Positions 11,487 to 23,441 of a stretch of 64,000 nt of DNA are shown piece by piece (position 1 is the stretch's first letter; each line of letters begins with the position of its first letter). This DNA comes from Penicillium oxalicum. Taxonomy: Eukaryota > Ascomycota > Eurotiomycetes > Eurotiales > Aspergillaceae. A program made the translations under genes and the position numbers. The DNA lies in assembly GCF_001723175.1 (NCBI RefSeq), contig NC_064655.1, positions 372,001 through 436,000 of the forward strand. Direction: 5' to 3'. Under the pieces are notes generated by a model that had not been told where the DNA came from, did no database searches, and was given only the letters and a program-made list of their open reading frames with translations.

Positions 11487-13629
11487 TCAAACAGTGGCAC
11501 TAGCTGTTGCTCTTTCCTTTTTGCCACGAAGATGCTGGATGTCCACCAGAGGAGGAAGCTCAACATCACGGCGAAGAAGATATTTGTTCACCCAATAGAA
11601 TGGTTCCCGCAACCCACGGGCAACTTGTTTACGTGTAGGTACACTAAACACGGCATCAAGTTCCTCCAAGGTGAGCTCCTTGGTCTCGGGGAAAATAAGA
11701 AGAGCTTACCGAGTTAGTACGCATTATGCCAATAATTCTGACAGGGAGAAAATACTTACTTAGCAACCATAGTATCGCGCACCAGGCAGCATACCAGCCG
11801 AATGCGCCCTGGGGTTGGAAAGCCTTGACAAGAGCCGGCCATGTAAAGGAAAGAATAAAATTAAAAGCCCAAAGAACAGCGGTTGCTGAGGCCATTCCAA
11901 CATCTCGAACCTATCGCGTGTCAGCTCCGTACATGAAGGAGAGCGGAAAGTGGCAAATCTAACCCACCTGGATTGGGAAAGATTCTGCAGAATACGAGAA
12001 GGGTACCGGACCCATGCCAGGGGAGTAGAATACTTCGTAGAGATACATTCCCGTCGTGATCATTGCGGTTCGTTTCGTCGTTCCCTCAGGCAAGAAGAAC
12101 GACATACCAGTCCACAGAAGGGTGACACATAGGAATGGAAAGGTGACAAGAAGTAAGAACCGCCTGCCGAACGTGTCAATTGTGAAAAAGGCCGGCAAAG
12201 CAAATACCCAGTTGAGAATGCCTGTTCCCATAGAGAAGAGCAGAGCTTGAGGGTGTGAATAACCGCTTTGGACAAAGATCGTGGTCGAATAATATGCAAT
12301 AACCTTGAATCCCCCCGCTAAAGTCAACACAAACGACTCAAACTAGGCGTAGGGATTCCCCACTCACGTTGACACCACAAAATTGCTGACCAAACATGAT
12401 CATCCAGGTCGCCATCGTCGCGCGGCGGTTCCGTGGAACTGTGAACAGCTCGGCCAGCTTGGTGAAGAAGTTTTTGCCCCGATTGACTTTTCGCTCAATC
12501 TCCACACCGACATAAGTGTAAAACAGGTCCCGACATGCTTCCAGCTCAGTGTTGCGAATACGGCGGAAAGATCGGTAGGCCTTGTCGACTTTGTGGTTCT
12601 CAACCAGCCAGCGCGGAGACTCGGGACAAAAGAAAACTTGTACCATCACAAAGACTGGGGGCACGAAGCTGGAGCCGAGCATGACACGCCAGCCCACGTC
12701 TGGACCTAATGAGTAAAAAGCGACGCCCATGATGTTACCGAGCATGATTCCAAACGCGGTCCAGACTTGCCTGTGCGATGAAAATTGAGTCGCCGCCTCA
12801 GAACAAGTATTCGGGGTTGGGATGCGTACCATTGCATAACAAGAGCACCCCGGATCGGGGCTGGAGCGCACTCGGCAGCATAAACTGGAATGGTGCTGGA
12901 CTTTGCACCAATTCCCAGACCAAGAACAAAGCGAGCGGCAAACAATTGGCCCCAGGAATAGGTGAAGGCCTCCCAGATGGACGCCCAGGCTGCGAAAAAG
13001 CATGAAATAAAAATAGTTCCGCGGCGAGCAAGGTAATAGTTTAATGGTTCATTGAGCCAGCAGCCAAGGACGGCACAAGCAAGGTATGGGGCCCCGACGA
13101 CGAGGCCTTCGATCCAGGTTGCGTTGCTCAGTTTGCTGATCCCCAATTGGTCGGGATAAAAGGCCACTGCGCCGTTATTAACGGATTCATCCATGCCTTG
13201 CGTGGCTGCCCCCATCGCGCACATGACTGTGAGCCAATAGAGCATCCAGGGCTGGCTCCATTTGTGCGTTTTCTCGTGCTCAAGGATGGCGATATCCTCA
13301 CTCGATAGCTCTTCGATCTCATGGAATGACAAGGGCGATTGAGCAACCAAGGCTCCTTTTTTCATTATCTCAAGTTTATCCATCAAGCCGTGGTCGTGGC
13401 AAAACTTTTCGACATCTTTGAAAAGTTGGGCCTTGGGAATTCCAGCAAGAGGATTCTCAAACTTTCCACTCACCGTCTGGCTCTCGTCAAAGTCAAAGAT
13501 GCCACGTCCCGCATTTTCGTGCTGTCCATCTTCATACCACTCGGCCTCTCCGTTGAAGGAAGAAGATCTTTTGGCGGCCTGGTTTTTCTCGGTGCCGACC
13601 TGTGGGTCGTGGCTCTTTTCATTCTCCAT
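11487..13629 (-). CDS. MFS sugar transporter 1 (SP family, long N-terminal tail)
   Basis: Exons 13629..12830, 12770..12368, 12303..11968, 11910..11760 and 11704..11487 join to 635 residues. The protein is a plasma-membrane sugar porter with 12 predicted helices. A hydrophilic N-terminal tail of about 140 residues, rich in charged residues, precedes TM1 (WMLYWLTVMC). Family signatures are visible: GQQFCGVN followed after intron 2 by VIAYYST, then DTFGRR, PESPRWL at the end of the first half, and FPETKELTLEEL near the C-terminus. Intron 2 (12367..12304) was placed because the GVN/VIAYY join restores this family motif and phase. The N-terminal tail is longer than in most hexose porters and may carry regulatory sites. 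The substrate cannot be told from sequence. A CTGGGG motif, a possible CreA site, lies upstream on the minus strand at 13745..13750. Confidence 0.9.
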
Positions 13630-14080
13630 CGCGGTTGATCTTGCCGTTGTTGTTCACTTAGCATCCACCGGGAAGATTTTCTGTGATAGGGAAAGAATTG
13701 TGAACTACCTGAGCTTATGAATGTGGGAGCTGACGCCCTTTATCCCCCAGAGATATCAGAACGCTGAAATGGATGGTCCGGCTCGGTGGTGACGTTAGAC
13801 CTGACGTTGGTGTCGTCAATCAAGATTGGGGATTGGTTGGACGCCTGACTCGTGCGGGTGTCAATCATCTCTTTTCCACCCCTCGATCAACTCGCGTTCT
13901 ATCAAACGAATCGTCCAGTTGAATGAACTGCTTTCATGTTTGGCTCCAGCCTGGGGTTTCTCCTGATGCGGAAGCCCAGGGTATCAAAGCGTTGTCAGCT
14001 GGCGTCATGGATCCACCGGGTCAAGCGCGATAAGCTTTGATGGTGACCATTGCCCGTTTCCAAGCCACCCGCAGCCAGGA

Positions 14081-14794
14081 TCACCACGCCACGAAATTTG
14101 TATCCGCACAGACTGCACAGGACTTGGCACAAATCTGAATGTATTGCTGCGGCTTTCTGCGCCACCGAAAAGAGTGTCGGTCCACGACCATGTATTCCCG
14201 CAGATTCTTGATTGTGGGCAATGGTGTTTTTGGGGTCTCGTATGCCTGCCTTGCCAAGGCGAAACAGGACCGATTAAAAGCGAATTCGATCCGTCCATGT
14301 GGGTAAGTGAGCGGTGGCAAAACGTCAACAGGCGGGGGGCCTTCGCCTGGACGATGTTTTGGGGGGCCTGGAAAACCGGAAAGAGTCGAAGGAAACGGAA
14401 AGAGCGGAGAAACTGGGGAAGTGGGGGAAAGTGGAGACGGCCGAAGAGCCGACAGTCTACTTGCCCGCTCGAGCACGACGTAATTGACTGGAGGCTGCCG
14501 AAAGTTCATAGGTTGCGATCCCGGTGAGATTAATTCTTGTCCAATCACATATCTCCAGACATGGGAGCTGGGTAGAAGCAGAAGTGTTCTTTCATGAGAG
14601 GGAGTCTGCCGCTGGGTGCTGAGGACGAGAGTCATCTGTGACCTGGACATCCGCATTCTCACAGGTGATCCAAAGGCTACGGGAATGATGTCGGTTGAAA
14701 CCACATGCGTGAGGAAGAATCGGTCTTGGTAGTAGCTCTGGAATATGCGCATTGGTGCGTTGAGGAGGGACGGTAGAGTGAGCAATTTTGGCAT
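14081..14794 (-). CDS. Hypothetical protein, weakly supported
   Basis: A 237-codon uninterrupted frame from an ATG at 14794. A more distal GTG at 14869 extends it but is not a credible fungal start. The N-terminal half looks protein-like (LTLPSLLNAPMRIFQSYYQ), the middle is Pro/Ser-rich and the C-terminus has several cysteines. No domain is recognised. The overlapping plus-strand frame is shorter and less natural. It could be a species-specific gene or chance. Confidence 0.35.
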   Translation of the reverse strand: MPKLLTLPSLLNAPMRIFQSYYQDRFFLTHVVSTDIIPVAFGSPVRMRMSRSQMTLVLSTQRQTPSHERTLLLLPSSHVWRYVIGQELISPGSQPMNFRQPPVNYVVLERASRLSALRPSPLSPTSPVSPLFPFPSTLSGFPGPPKHRPGEGPPPVDVLPPLTYPHGRIEFAFNRSCFALARQAYETPKTPLPTIKNLREYMVVDRHSFRWRRKPQQYIQICAKSCAVCADTNFVAW

Positions 14795-14869
14795 GGTATG
14801 GAAGGTCCGGTTGTAGGTTCTAGCGAGAGTCTTCGACGGGTTGCTATGCGTAAACTGGTTAAACCCCAC

Positions 14870-15572
14870 TGGTGCTTGCTAGTTCTTGGTGGTGGGTAGT
14901 CAAATCAGAGACACAACTCGATGACCAGGTAAAATCTGATGCAGCCTAACCGGCACGAACTCCACAGTGAAGATCCTCAATGCTACGAGGATTTTGTACC
15001 CAGCACCGGCACGCCTTCGCCTGAATCGCCTATCCTTTACTGTCCCCGACTTTGGTGGTACCGGTTCTCAGTCTTTGAGCCCCCACAAAACAGTCAGTGA
15101 GGGCTTCACAACCCTATTGTTCGACCCTTTCGTCAGGAAAAAAAAACGCTTCTGTTCACAGGGAAGATGTCGCAGAAAGGGAAAATACCTTGCACGCTTG
15201 ACACAATGGTCTTCGCGTCTGAGATGAAATCGAGAGCGGTGGACATGGCTTTCGATATATCGTTCACACATTGTGGTCGTTGGCATTATCCGCTGAACTT
15301 CACGGTGTCTTCATTAGTGCTCATATTTCCACCTGGCTTCTTCTGGTATCCTCCACTCCTCCCGCACTTTCGCATTAGTAATAGGGGAAATCGTGAATCC
15401 TACTTTATCGATCCAGATTTATCTTGTACATATTGTGACTGAACAACAATTGGATAGAGTAATTTCATTCTGATTCGGCTTCTATACAGGAGTCTACACA
15501 CAATGCTCAATAAAAAGGTTATCCACGTCAAGCACCGCTCAAGACATGTACAGCGATACATGGACGCGCCTT
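14870..15572. other. Intergenic interval of 0.7 kb
   Basis: Nothing supportable was found on either strand. It separates the weak hypothetical gene from the 3' end of the adhesin-like gene. Confidence 0.5.
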
Positions 15573-17262
15573 TCAAGGCTGGGGACAGAAAGTGATGAGC
15601 GCTGTCTGCGTCTCGGTGACATATACAGTGGCGGTGTGGGTGGGAACCTCTGGTCGTGCTTCTGTCACGTAAATGGTGGTGGTGACGGTATGCGTCGGCT
15701 CGATGGGTACGACTGTGATGGAGGCCAAGATAGTTTCCGTAGTCACGGTGGTCTTTCTTTGCGGGAGCGGACAGTACTTTGCATGGCCTGGGCAGAGTGT
15801 GACCGTCGCAGTCCGGGTGGAGAAGATGCTAGAAGTCGATACCGTGGGTTGAGGCTGATCGGTCCGAGTAGACTTGGCGGGGCAGATCGTGGTATATGCA
15901 ACAACGGTCTCGGTCGTAACAGAGGTTGTACGTGATCGGGCCGGACAATCCGGCTGGGCGGTTGGGCATGAAGTGACTGTAGAGACGCGCGTGGACAGAA
16001 CAGTCGACGTGACCAGTGGGAGAAGCGAAGTCGGGCTTCCAGGATTGACCACGAATGATGACGATGGCCGCAGAGAAGGCAGGGGGACGAGAACAGTGGA
16101 AGAATGGAATGAAGACAGAGCCGGGGTTGACAAGTGTCCAGCCGCATCCGGTGTTCCAATGGTTGAAGATTTGGTCACGAATGAAGAAGGTAGAGCGCTA
16201 GGTGAGCTGATCACAATTACAGAGCTGCTCGGTCTTGCTGAGCTCGGGGTGGATGATGGGACACTAACGACCACCGAGGATGAGGCCGTATTGGAGCCGG
16301 AAGAATGAGAGTGCGCGACAGTTGAGCTGCTGGCCACGGCTGAGCTGCTGGATATCGCCGCGGTGCTGGATATCGCCGCGGTGCTGGATATCGCAGGGCT
16401 ACTAGGAATCACCCCATGGCTGGAGGCGAACGAACTCCCGGATAGCACAGCAGACGAGGACACATCCGCGGGAGAAGATATGGGACTCGATGCCAAAGTC
16501 AAAGGAATCGGGGTCGGGATCGGGGTCGGTGTGGGAACAGGAGTCGGTGTTGGACAGGAGTTTGTTTCCCCCAATGGCAGCAGAAAGTTGTCCAAGCTCA
16601 TAGTCACATAAGGGACTAAACAGGCAAAGTCAAAGTAGATGGAATGTGCTGCAGCCGTGGGTTTAAACGATAGGGTGAAGGTTGCCCACTCGGGATCAGA
16701 GCCGTACGCCGACGGCGTGACGATCGCCCACTGACGCACAACCATCGCATCCCATCTATCCACGGCCCAATTGATAAAGCAGCTTTTTGTCCCGGCGGCT
16801 GTCGGGGGTTGATTGAATACGAGCTTATAGGAGACGGATAGTGTGTAGGTGGCGGCGGTGTCCAACCCGGTGACAGGTTGCATGGTGTATGACCAGATGC
16901 TCGTTGGCACAACCTCACTATAGAAAAGGGCCAGGGTTAGTTTTACCGAAGGAGTGCTTCTAGATCCTCGCCAGCGAAGCTCTGAGGGTGAGTATTGCGA
17001 ACGGTGGCCATGATTCTTACTACAAATGACTGCCATCTTGCGCATCTCCCTCCACAACTTGGCCATTCAACGAGACCCCCCTGGCAGATTGTGTCGTCCA
17101 ACCCGTCAAATCGCCCAGCTCAAACGAGGGATTTGTAAAGCCATTGATCAGTGTGCGAGTACACCCGAGACCACTACCTGTGCCTTCGTTCGGCTGCGCG
17201 ATGGCTTGAAGCGGCAGTACGGCAGCCAGGAGCCACGTGGTTCCGACAAACTTGAAGAACAT
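15573..17262 (-). CDS. Secreted Ser/Thr-rich adhesin-like glycoprotein
   Basis: Exons 17262..17024 and 16917..15573 join to 527 residues. The donor must be the GTAGTA at 17023, since reading on gives an immediate stop. Residues 1-23 are a signal peptide ending in LQAIAQ. The N-terminal domain (about 30-215) contains GFTNPSFELGDLTGW, the usual opening of fungal carbohydrate-binding-like beta-sandwich domains, and has several Cys and Trp residues. A PTPTPVPTPTPIPTPIP hinge follows, then about 160 residues dominated by Ser, Ala, Thr and Val. Next come two VTxCP/CPxR-type modules (TVTSCP, YTTICP, TVTLCP) and a C-terminus ITFCPQP. No hydrophobic GPI-attachment tail is visible, so it is probably secreted or bound to the wall through sugars. 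Likely heavily O-mannosylated. Confidence 0.8.
16345..16398 (-). repeat. 18-bp in-frame tandem repeat, three copies
   Basis: Three consecutive 18-bp units lie inside the Ser/Ala-rich part of the adhesin-like gene. The first two are nearly identical and the third diverges at its end. Each codes for a six-residue unit of the AISSTA type. Such in-frame repeats commonly vary in number between strains in fungal adhesins. Confidence 0.7.
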
Positions 17263-18889
17263 CACCAATGGAGACCAGAGACGGGCCAAGCGAATGCAAG
17301 CGACGGCAAGCGGAAAACGAGTGATGACTTGCCGACGTGAAATTCAAGGAGTGACTGCAGGCTTCGAGACTACCGGGATAATCAAAACACACATTGGCTT
17401 GTCTGCAGAAACCCGGCCACTTAAAAAGACCACCACCGGCAGATCTTGTTCGCCTCCAATACTTTGGCATCCGATTGCCAGAAACGGGATAACACGATGG
17501 CGGACTCTGGCCCGGCCATCGCCATCAATTTTCGATCGCGCGTGGAGTCGAGCGAACCAACCCCCGAAGTGCTCGGTCGGCCGCTGGCAGGGGTCCACCG
17601 TCTATTGGACGCCCCCCCTTGGACCAGGGCCCAGGCAGGTGTGTGCGAGCTCCACGCGAGCTCCATGAACGGGCGACTGTTGCCGAGGGCGTGGTGAAGT
17701 TGGCCGAAGATCGACCGCATGGTTCTTTGGGCACAGCCCTCTCAGGGGTTTGGCAGCCTCAATTTCGGTAGCTGCGCCATAAGAATAAGACTAGCGGCGT
17801 GACGGACATGTCCGAATATCTCGACCCACTCAGAGCAAGCCTCGTTGACTCCCAGGTCGGACAATAGGCACGAAGTGAAAAGCCATATTGAGAGCACCTA
17901 GTGGTGAGTAGCTACAAGTGACTTGTGAGAGAAGTCTGGACATGCCAGCGGAGAAACCGATGGCCGAAGGATCGGCTGACTTGCTTGGCCCCAAGACGTG
18001 GCTGATAGCGCGTGTCCCTCACCCGCCTCGGCGTCATCCCCCTCCGACTTTTTCACTTGATGCCCCTTTCTCTCTCTCTCTCTCTCTTGCTTTTATGGGG
18101 CTCCTTCATCCTACGGGAACAATCAGTAATGACTGCTGTGTCTTTTGAGGGTGTTCCCTCCCCTTCCATGGGTTTTCCCATATGCAAGGAGCCATATCTC
18201 TCCCTGTTCGCAGGCCCAGTCTTGACCCACCCGTTTACCTCTCGAGCTATAAAGGGGAAACCAAAGCGGGCCAGCGGTTCTGTCTCTCACGGCTAGATGA
18301 GAACGACCATCAGGCGAATGACTGGGAGCAAGACTACTTGGTGTGACTGTTTTCTCAATCGTCCGAGAAGGATGTCAAACAGGGACTAATCCTACCTTCA
18401 CTCGAGGTCAGATAGTAATGTGGGCAAGCTCTCTATGAAACTCGAAAAGGAGATAGAAGTTGAAAATATGGATCCGATCATTAAGTTCTTCCTCGCGAAT
18501 GGGAATCTTCTCCGTACTTACTGTCCAGACCCCGCTCGTATATCGATTCAGGCCCCGTCTCTGTGAGGAATAAAATCAACGGATGTAAACTTGACCCACG
18601 GACTCGGGCACGATTGACCAAACTAAAGTCTTCTTGGCGTGTCTCTCAAACACCGTCAAGCAGCAGACCTTCAGTATATTAGATTTTATCAACATGAGGA
18701 ATCGCAGCTAAGCTTCCTGAGGCGCCGCATTGTCAAGACCAAACTGTGGCTGGAGCATCATAAACTTGATTTCGGAGGACCGGGAAAATACTTCAATTCT
18801 TCGCGCAAGCTTCCCCCTCATCTCGGTCCATGGTTTGTTCTTGTGCAAACGTACTATTGCCGACAATGTTGCCCATCATCGACGCCCGC
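17263..18889. other. Intergenic interval of 1.6 kb with a CT microsatellite
   Basis: This holds the promoter side of the adhesin-like gene and the 3' flank of sugar transporter 2. A (CT)n tract sits at about 18067..18088. A TATA-like CTATAAAG on the plus strand near 18247 has no gene after it. No coding region is supported. Confidence 0.5.
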
Positions 18890-19710
18890 CTATTTCGGCT
18901 CAACGACCAGTGTTTCGGTCCCCATTTCTGGCTCAATAAGCCCGAGGTCTGTGTAGATCTCGTGAAGGCGATTGCGGTCCTCAATCGCATTGCCTGCCTC
19001 ATCCCCAAACACTTCGTCCATCTCCTCCAGGGTCAGATTCTTGGTCTCAGGGACGACGAAGAAAATAAATGCGGCTCCGATGAAGCACATGACACCAAAG
19101 AAAATAAATGTTCCGTATCCCATCTTATCCACCATCTTGGGGGTCGCAATTCCAATCTGAAAGAAGTTAGGGCATATTTTTTAACTGGTCCAGGAAGTGA
19201 AGGAGGGCTCACCGCGAAATTGTTCAGCCAATTGGACGAGGCGCCGATAGACACGGCTTTCGCTCGTACTCCGAGAGGGAACACCTCGGCAACAAGCACC
19301 CACGCACCAGGCTGTTGCGATTCATCAGTTCCACAATTCCGATTGAGAGAAGAGTTCTTGCCGTTCAACTTACACCCCACGAGTATCCAAAGTTCACTTG
19401 GTAGAGCCAGACAAACACGACTGCAACCCAACCCGCAGCCCTATGCTCGGGCCAGCTCGAGTTGTACTTGCCGTCGAGGCCGGCCACCACGAGATGACAG
19501 ATTCCCATGCCAACGGCGCCAGTAATCAAAACGGGTTTGCGACCCAGTTGGTCGATATAGAGCACGGCGGGAATGGTCGCCAGGAAGAGGAGAATACCGC
19601 CAACTCCACCGGCGAGCAGGGAAGTTGTATTACCGGTGAGACCCAGGTCTTTGAAGATGAACTAGATGACGGGAGGCTAATGAGAACTTTTTCCCGAAGA
19701 GAGATGCTTT

Positions 19711-19752
<42 letters not shown>

Positions 19753-21142
19753 AGACTTACGGACGCGTAGTAAAGAATCGCATTGATTCCACTCCCTAAT
19801 GAAACACAAACAAAGTTAGTTTCCACTCGCGCAGGGTCCGATGGGTCTACTCACACTGCTGGAAAACCATGATGAAGACGGCAACCATGACTCGTTTGAA
19901 GAGAGATCTGTTGGTCAGGAGACTGGTGTACTCATGGTAGCCAAGCTTGACTTTGTTCATCAGCCCTGGGGTGTGGTATTGCGGGAATTTAGCTAATGAT
20001 GTCTCTTGCTCGAATCGATTCTGGGCCTTGACTTCAAGGAATTCGAGTTGCACCAGCTCAGAATCGCTAGGTAGCTGACGGAGCCTTGCAATTACCGCGA
20101 GACATTCATCTTCACGACCTTTGACCATGAGCCAGCGAGGACTGCGATTTGAATGTCAGCTGTGAATCAAGTCAGGGGTGAAGACAGGAAAGCCGACCTT
20201 GGGGGCATGAACAAAATTCCGACTCCAAGGATAATCGCGGGTGCGATCTGGATACAGATCGGGATGAGCCAAGCCGCATTGCTCTGCGAGTCGCCAGTGC
20301 CCCCGATGTAGTTGGTGCCGTATCCTTGAAGGTGTAAGCAACATTAGACAAGAAGAAAGTGGTCAGATGAAGAAAACACTGACCAATCCAATATGAAACC
20401 AAAATTCCAAAGCAGATCGCCAGCTGCTGGAGGGAAACAAGGGATCCACGTAACTCCGCCGGCGCCAATTCGGCATTGTAGCTGGGGACAAGCAGCAAAT
20501 CAGTGTCAGAGAGTCTTTACCACCGAGCGGAATGAACTTTTTCTCTTGAATGACTCACAGAGGGACAATCATGGACAAGACACCGACACCCAGACCCGTG
20601 ACAAATCGCCCACCGAGAATATAATCAACGTTCTTCGCACAGGCTTGAACGACAACGCCAATAATAAACACAACAACTCCCGATAGAGTTGCCTGTTGGC
20701 GTCCGAGACTGTCGGCAAGGACACCGTTGGCAAGAACACCGACCCAAGCGCCAAGTTCCAAGATTCTTTCAGTCGTTCGTCAGCACGCATGATCGTACAC
20801 AAGTAATGTTGGAGATGACTGCAAGTCACATACGCGGTAAGAAGACCTCTCGAAACCGGATCCGTGATGGACTCCGGGTGAACCGTGTTTGAGAACGAGG
20901 TCATGCTCAGAATCTGACCAAACATACCCTGATTGTCTGAAACTAGGTGTTAGAAAGAGCCCGTAAATCTAACTAAATTTTTCACCAGAGGCATGCTCAC
21001 ATCCATAGACGAATCCGCCCAAGGAGGCAAAAACCGCAATAGCAAGTGTTCGCAGATTTGAAGCCAGTCCCTTGACACCGGCGGGCCCAGCGAGCTGAGC
21101 GCGTCGCTTGGACAGCGCTTGGTGATTTGCCGCCGCAACCAT
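18890..21142 (-). CDS. MFS sugar transporter 2 (SP family, ten exons)
   Basis: Exons 21142..21001, 20936..20834, 20765..20559, 20481..20384, 20324..20198, 20141..19855, 19795..19761, 19661..19374, 19311..19213 and 19156..18890 join to 550 residues with all phases closing. Signatures of the sugar porter family are present: FVYGYNQGMFGQ in TM1, GRQQATLSG after TM2, GRFVTGLGVGVLS, MPPSPRWL, FQQWSGINAILYYAS, DQLGRKP, and VVPETKNLTLEEMDEVF at the end. The N-terminus is short, so the ATG at 21142 is preferred over an upstream extension. TM1 (GYNQG) resembles RCO3-like glucose transporters or sensors, but that is only a hint. Intron 7 contains an extreme poly(T) run on the sense strand. The substrate is probably a hexose. 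Confidence 0.92.
19715..19751. repeat. 37-nt poly(A) run (poly(T) in sense intron 7)
   Basis: Thirty-seven consecutive A on the plus strand. It lies inside the intron between exons 7 and 8 of sugar transporter 2, only a few bases after the donor on the sense strand. The exact length may be unreliable in the assembly. Confidence 0.95.
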
Positions 21143-22853
21143 TTTGATGAAGCTTGACAGATGTCCCACGGGGGCAACCTTCGCTGGCAGGATTTGGACA
21201 AGAGAAAAAATAAAGTGAGAGCCACGGGGGCTGACAGCCTTTTGTTCACACACCACACACTGAGCGTCCACCCTCGTTCAGCCTGCGGCAGCGGTGGCGT
21301 GTGATGAGAGACAACCTAGCGTGGCGTCTTGAGATATCAGCAGTATACAGGCTAAATGCAACTTGGTTCGAAGCGGGTCCGTCTTTGGCTAAGCTCATGG
21401 ACCGAAGCAGTCTAATTCTGTCGATCCTCTCTCTTCATTGGCGGATGAGGTGCATCAAAGTTTTTCAGCTCATGAGATTGAATCTTATCCCCCGATGTAA
21501 GTTTCACTTTCCATCCTGCGGGCCTCAATGGAAGGTGGCCATCCTTGGCATTTCCCATATTAGCACCGCCGACCTGGTCTCACGGTGTCACCGGTTTCTA
21601 TGTGGCTCTCGGTCACCAACTGATGTTATGTTCCACGGAATTCATTTTTAAGTTGACTCGCATCTACTCTGCGTCTAATCTAATAGTCGCAAGCGACCCA
21701 AAACGAGCGAACTTCCCGGTCGGATGCATGAGGCAGGCTCAACTTTTGAATGGCATTCAATACTACTCACTTGCCTACGACTTACCAAAGACCAGGAATG
21801 GACCTGAGTATTTGGTGGTTCAGTTGAAACTCACGATTTTTGAACAGTGGCGATCTCTTCGTTCTCCCTAGCCTTCTGATATGATGGGTGACCCGTAGAT
21901 CCTGATGCCCAGAGGTTGATCAAGCCGAAGGCGCACGACAACCCACGCATGAAGTTAAAAAGGATTGTGACTTCTGCTGAACGCGGACTGAAACTACCAG
22001 ATGGCAGTGCCAAGAACACGGGTATGAAGCCAACCCGTCAATTAAGAGTATAGCCAAACAGTTAGGTTAGCGCCGCCGTTGCACCAAATGGGTAAAACAG
22101 CGACGGAGGATAAGCCCGACCCGTCCGTCCCGCCGTGGTTTTCTTGTGCAGCGCAGCCCCAGCGCGACTGCCAATAATTTGTAAAGTCCTTTGAAGCTAA
22201 GGTTTCCCCTCCTTTGCGGGTGATGAGGCTAGTGCGCAGGACACTCACTAGAATACCACCCCATACTCCAATTCAATTTGACGGGCACGGGGGTAGGGTG
22301 TCGAATACCACCTCATGGGCCGTGTCTCGGCTAAATCAACCAAAGAACCAATACCACGATGGACCAAGCTGCATACGTGCTTAACAAATCAAGCCAAAGG
22401 AACTTTACTGTCATGGTAAAGGTCTGCTTTCATCCACCAACTGAGCAAGCGCTCCTGGTAATTTTGTACCCAAAGAAGGGGGCAGAGCGCCAGGGGGAAT
22501 CTTCCATTCTACCTTGATCACGTTTGCTCAAGTACAGTTGCTGAAGCATAGCACTATGGCGGAGAAGCATCACTTTGAAACCATGGTGATTGATTGTATG
22601 GTCATGGAAATGATGATATAAGCCCCGAACCCTAACAATGCCAAAATATTCTACCATTAGAGACAAGACTGAACCAAAAGGGTGCTGTCGGCGAGTCTCA
22701 GTGTCTGGAGCGATCTGGCCATAGCACGGCCCCACCGCGGGTCACGGGACATTCCCTTCGTGGAGGACCCACGCACGGATCCGGATAGCCCCGGAGACGC
22801 ATCATGTGGCTCATGAACCACGTGATGGACTCTCGCGTCGGGCCATTTCGTCT
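21143..22853. other. Intergenic interval of 1.7 kb
   Basis: Promoter side of sugar transporter 2 and 3' flank of the GNAT gene. Short frames only, none with recognisable motifs or splice structure. Confidence 0.5.
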
Positions 22854-23441
22854 TCAAGCACATCGCGTGGCTCGAAACCGAAGGACATTTCGTATCGACG
22901 GCTCCATCCAGGGCAAGACATAATCGCCGTCGATCCGTTCCATCAACTTAAAGCCACATTTTTCCAAGACATGAATAGAGGCGGCATTTTCCGTGTCACA
23001 ATAAGCCTCAAGGATGCCAAATTGTGGCTTCGACCGCCAAAATATGCCGAGAAACGCTTCGAGGGCTTCGGTGGCGAAGCCGAAGCCCCATGCAGATCGA
23101 TGAAAGATGAAGCCCACTTCGGGAGTTGGTTCTGACTTCCATGTTCCAACCCAGCCTAAGAAGCCACCCGGCTTGAGGACAGCCTCATCGCCATTCTCCC
23201 AAGCCGACTTGTGGCACGGGTGATCAAGCTGGTCGATGTCGGACCGAAGCAAGACCGCGTAGTTCTCGCCGAGGGGGTTTGCATCGAGGAGTAGCTCTGA
23301 CATCCACCTCTCACTGGCGTTGATATCCTCACAGGGACCATGTGTGCTCCATCGCGTTGCGAGCGGGTCGGACCAAATGGCGTGGTAGCCAGCGACATGA
23401 GATTTGGTCAATCGAACTAATTCCAGTCGAGAGGTCTGCAT
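22854..23441 (-). CDS. GNAT-family N-acetyltransferase
   Basis: A single-exon frame of 195 residues from the ATG at 23441. The few codons before it start with GTG and are not credible. It has the RimJ/RimL-type (Acetyltransf_3) layout: TSRLELVRLTKSHV at the N-terminus, then GWVGTW and VGFIFHRSAWGFGFATEAL for the acetyl-CoA loop. ENAASIHVLEKCGFKLMER forms the typical C-terminal strand-helix. It would transfer an acetyl group from acetyl-CoA to an amine; the substrate is unknown. The last dozen residues (RNVLRFRATRCA) look unlike the family, while another frame there reads a more natural acidic tail. A small frame error near 22910 is possible. Confidence 0.85.
   Translation of the reverse strand: MQTSRLELVRLTKSHVAGYHAIWSDPLATRWSTHGPCEDINASERWMSELLLDANPLGENYAVLLRSDIDQLDHPCHKSAWENGDEAVLKPGGFLGWVGTWKSEPTPEVGFIFHRSAWGFGFATEALEAFLGIFWRSKPQFGILEAYCDTENAASIHVLEKCGFKLMERIDGDYVLPWMEPSIRNVLRFRATRCA

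Noticed and set aside
16345..16398. The three 18-bp direct repeats considered as a CRISPR-like array
   Set aside because: There are no spacers; they are in-frame coding repeats in a fungal gene.
18241..18256. TATA-like element on the plus strand
   Set aside because: No plus-strand gene follows within 11 kb; the nearby genes are on the minus strand.
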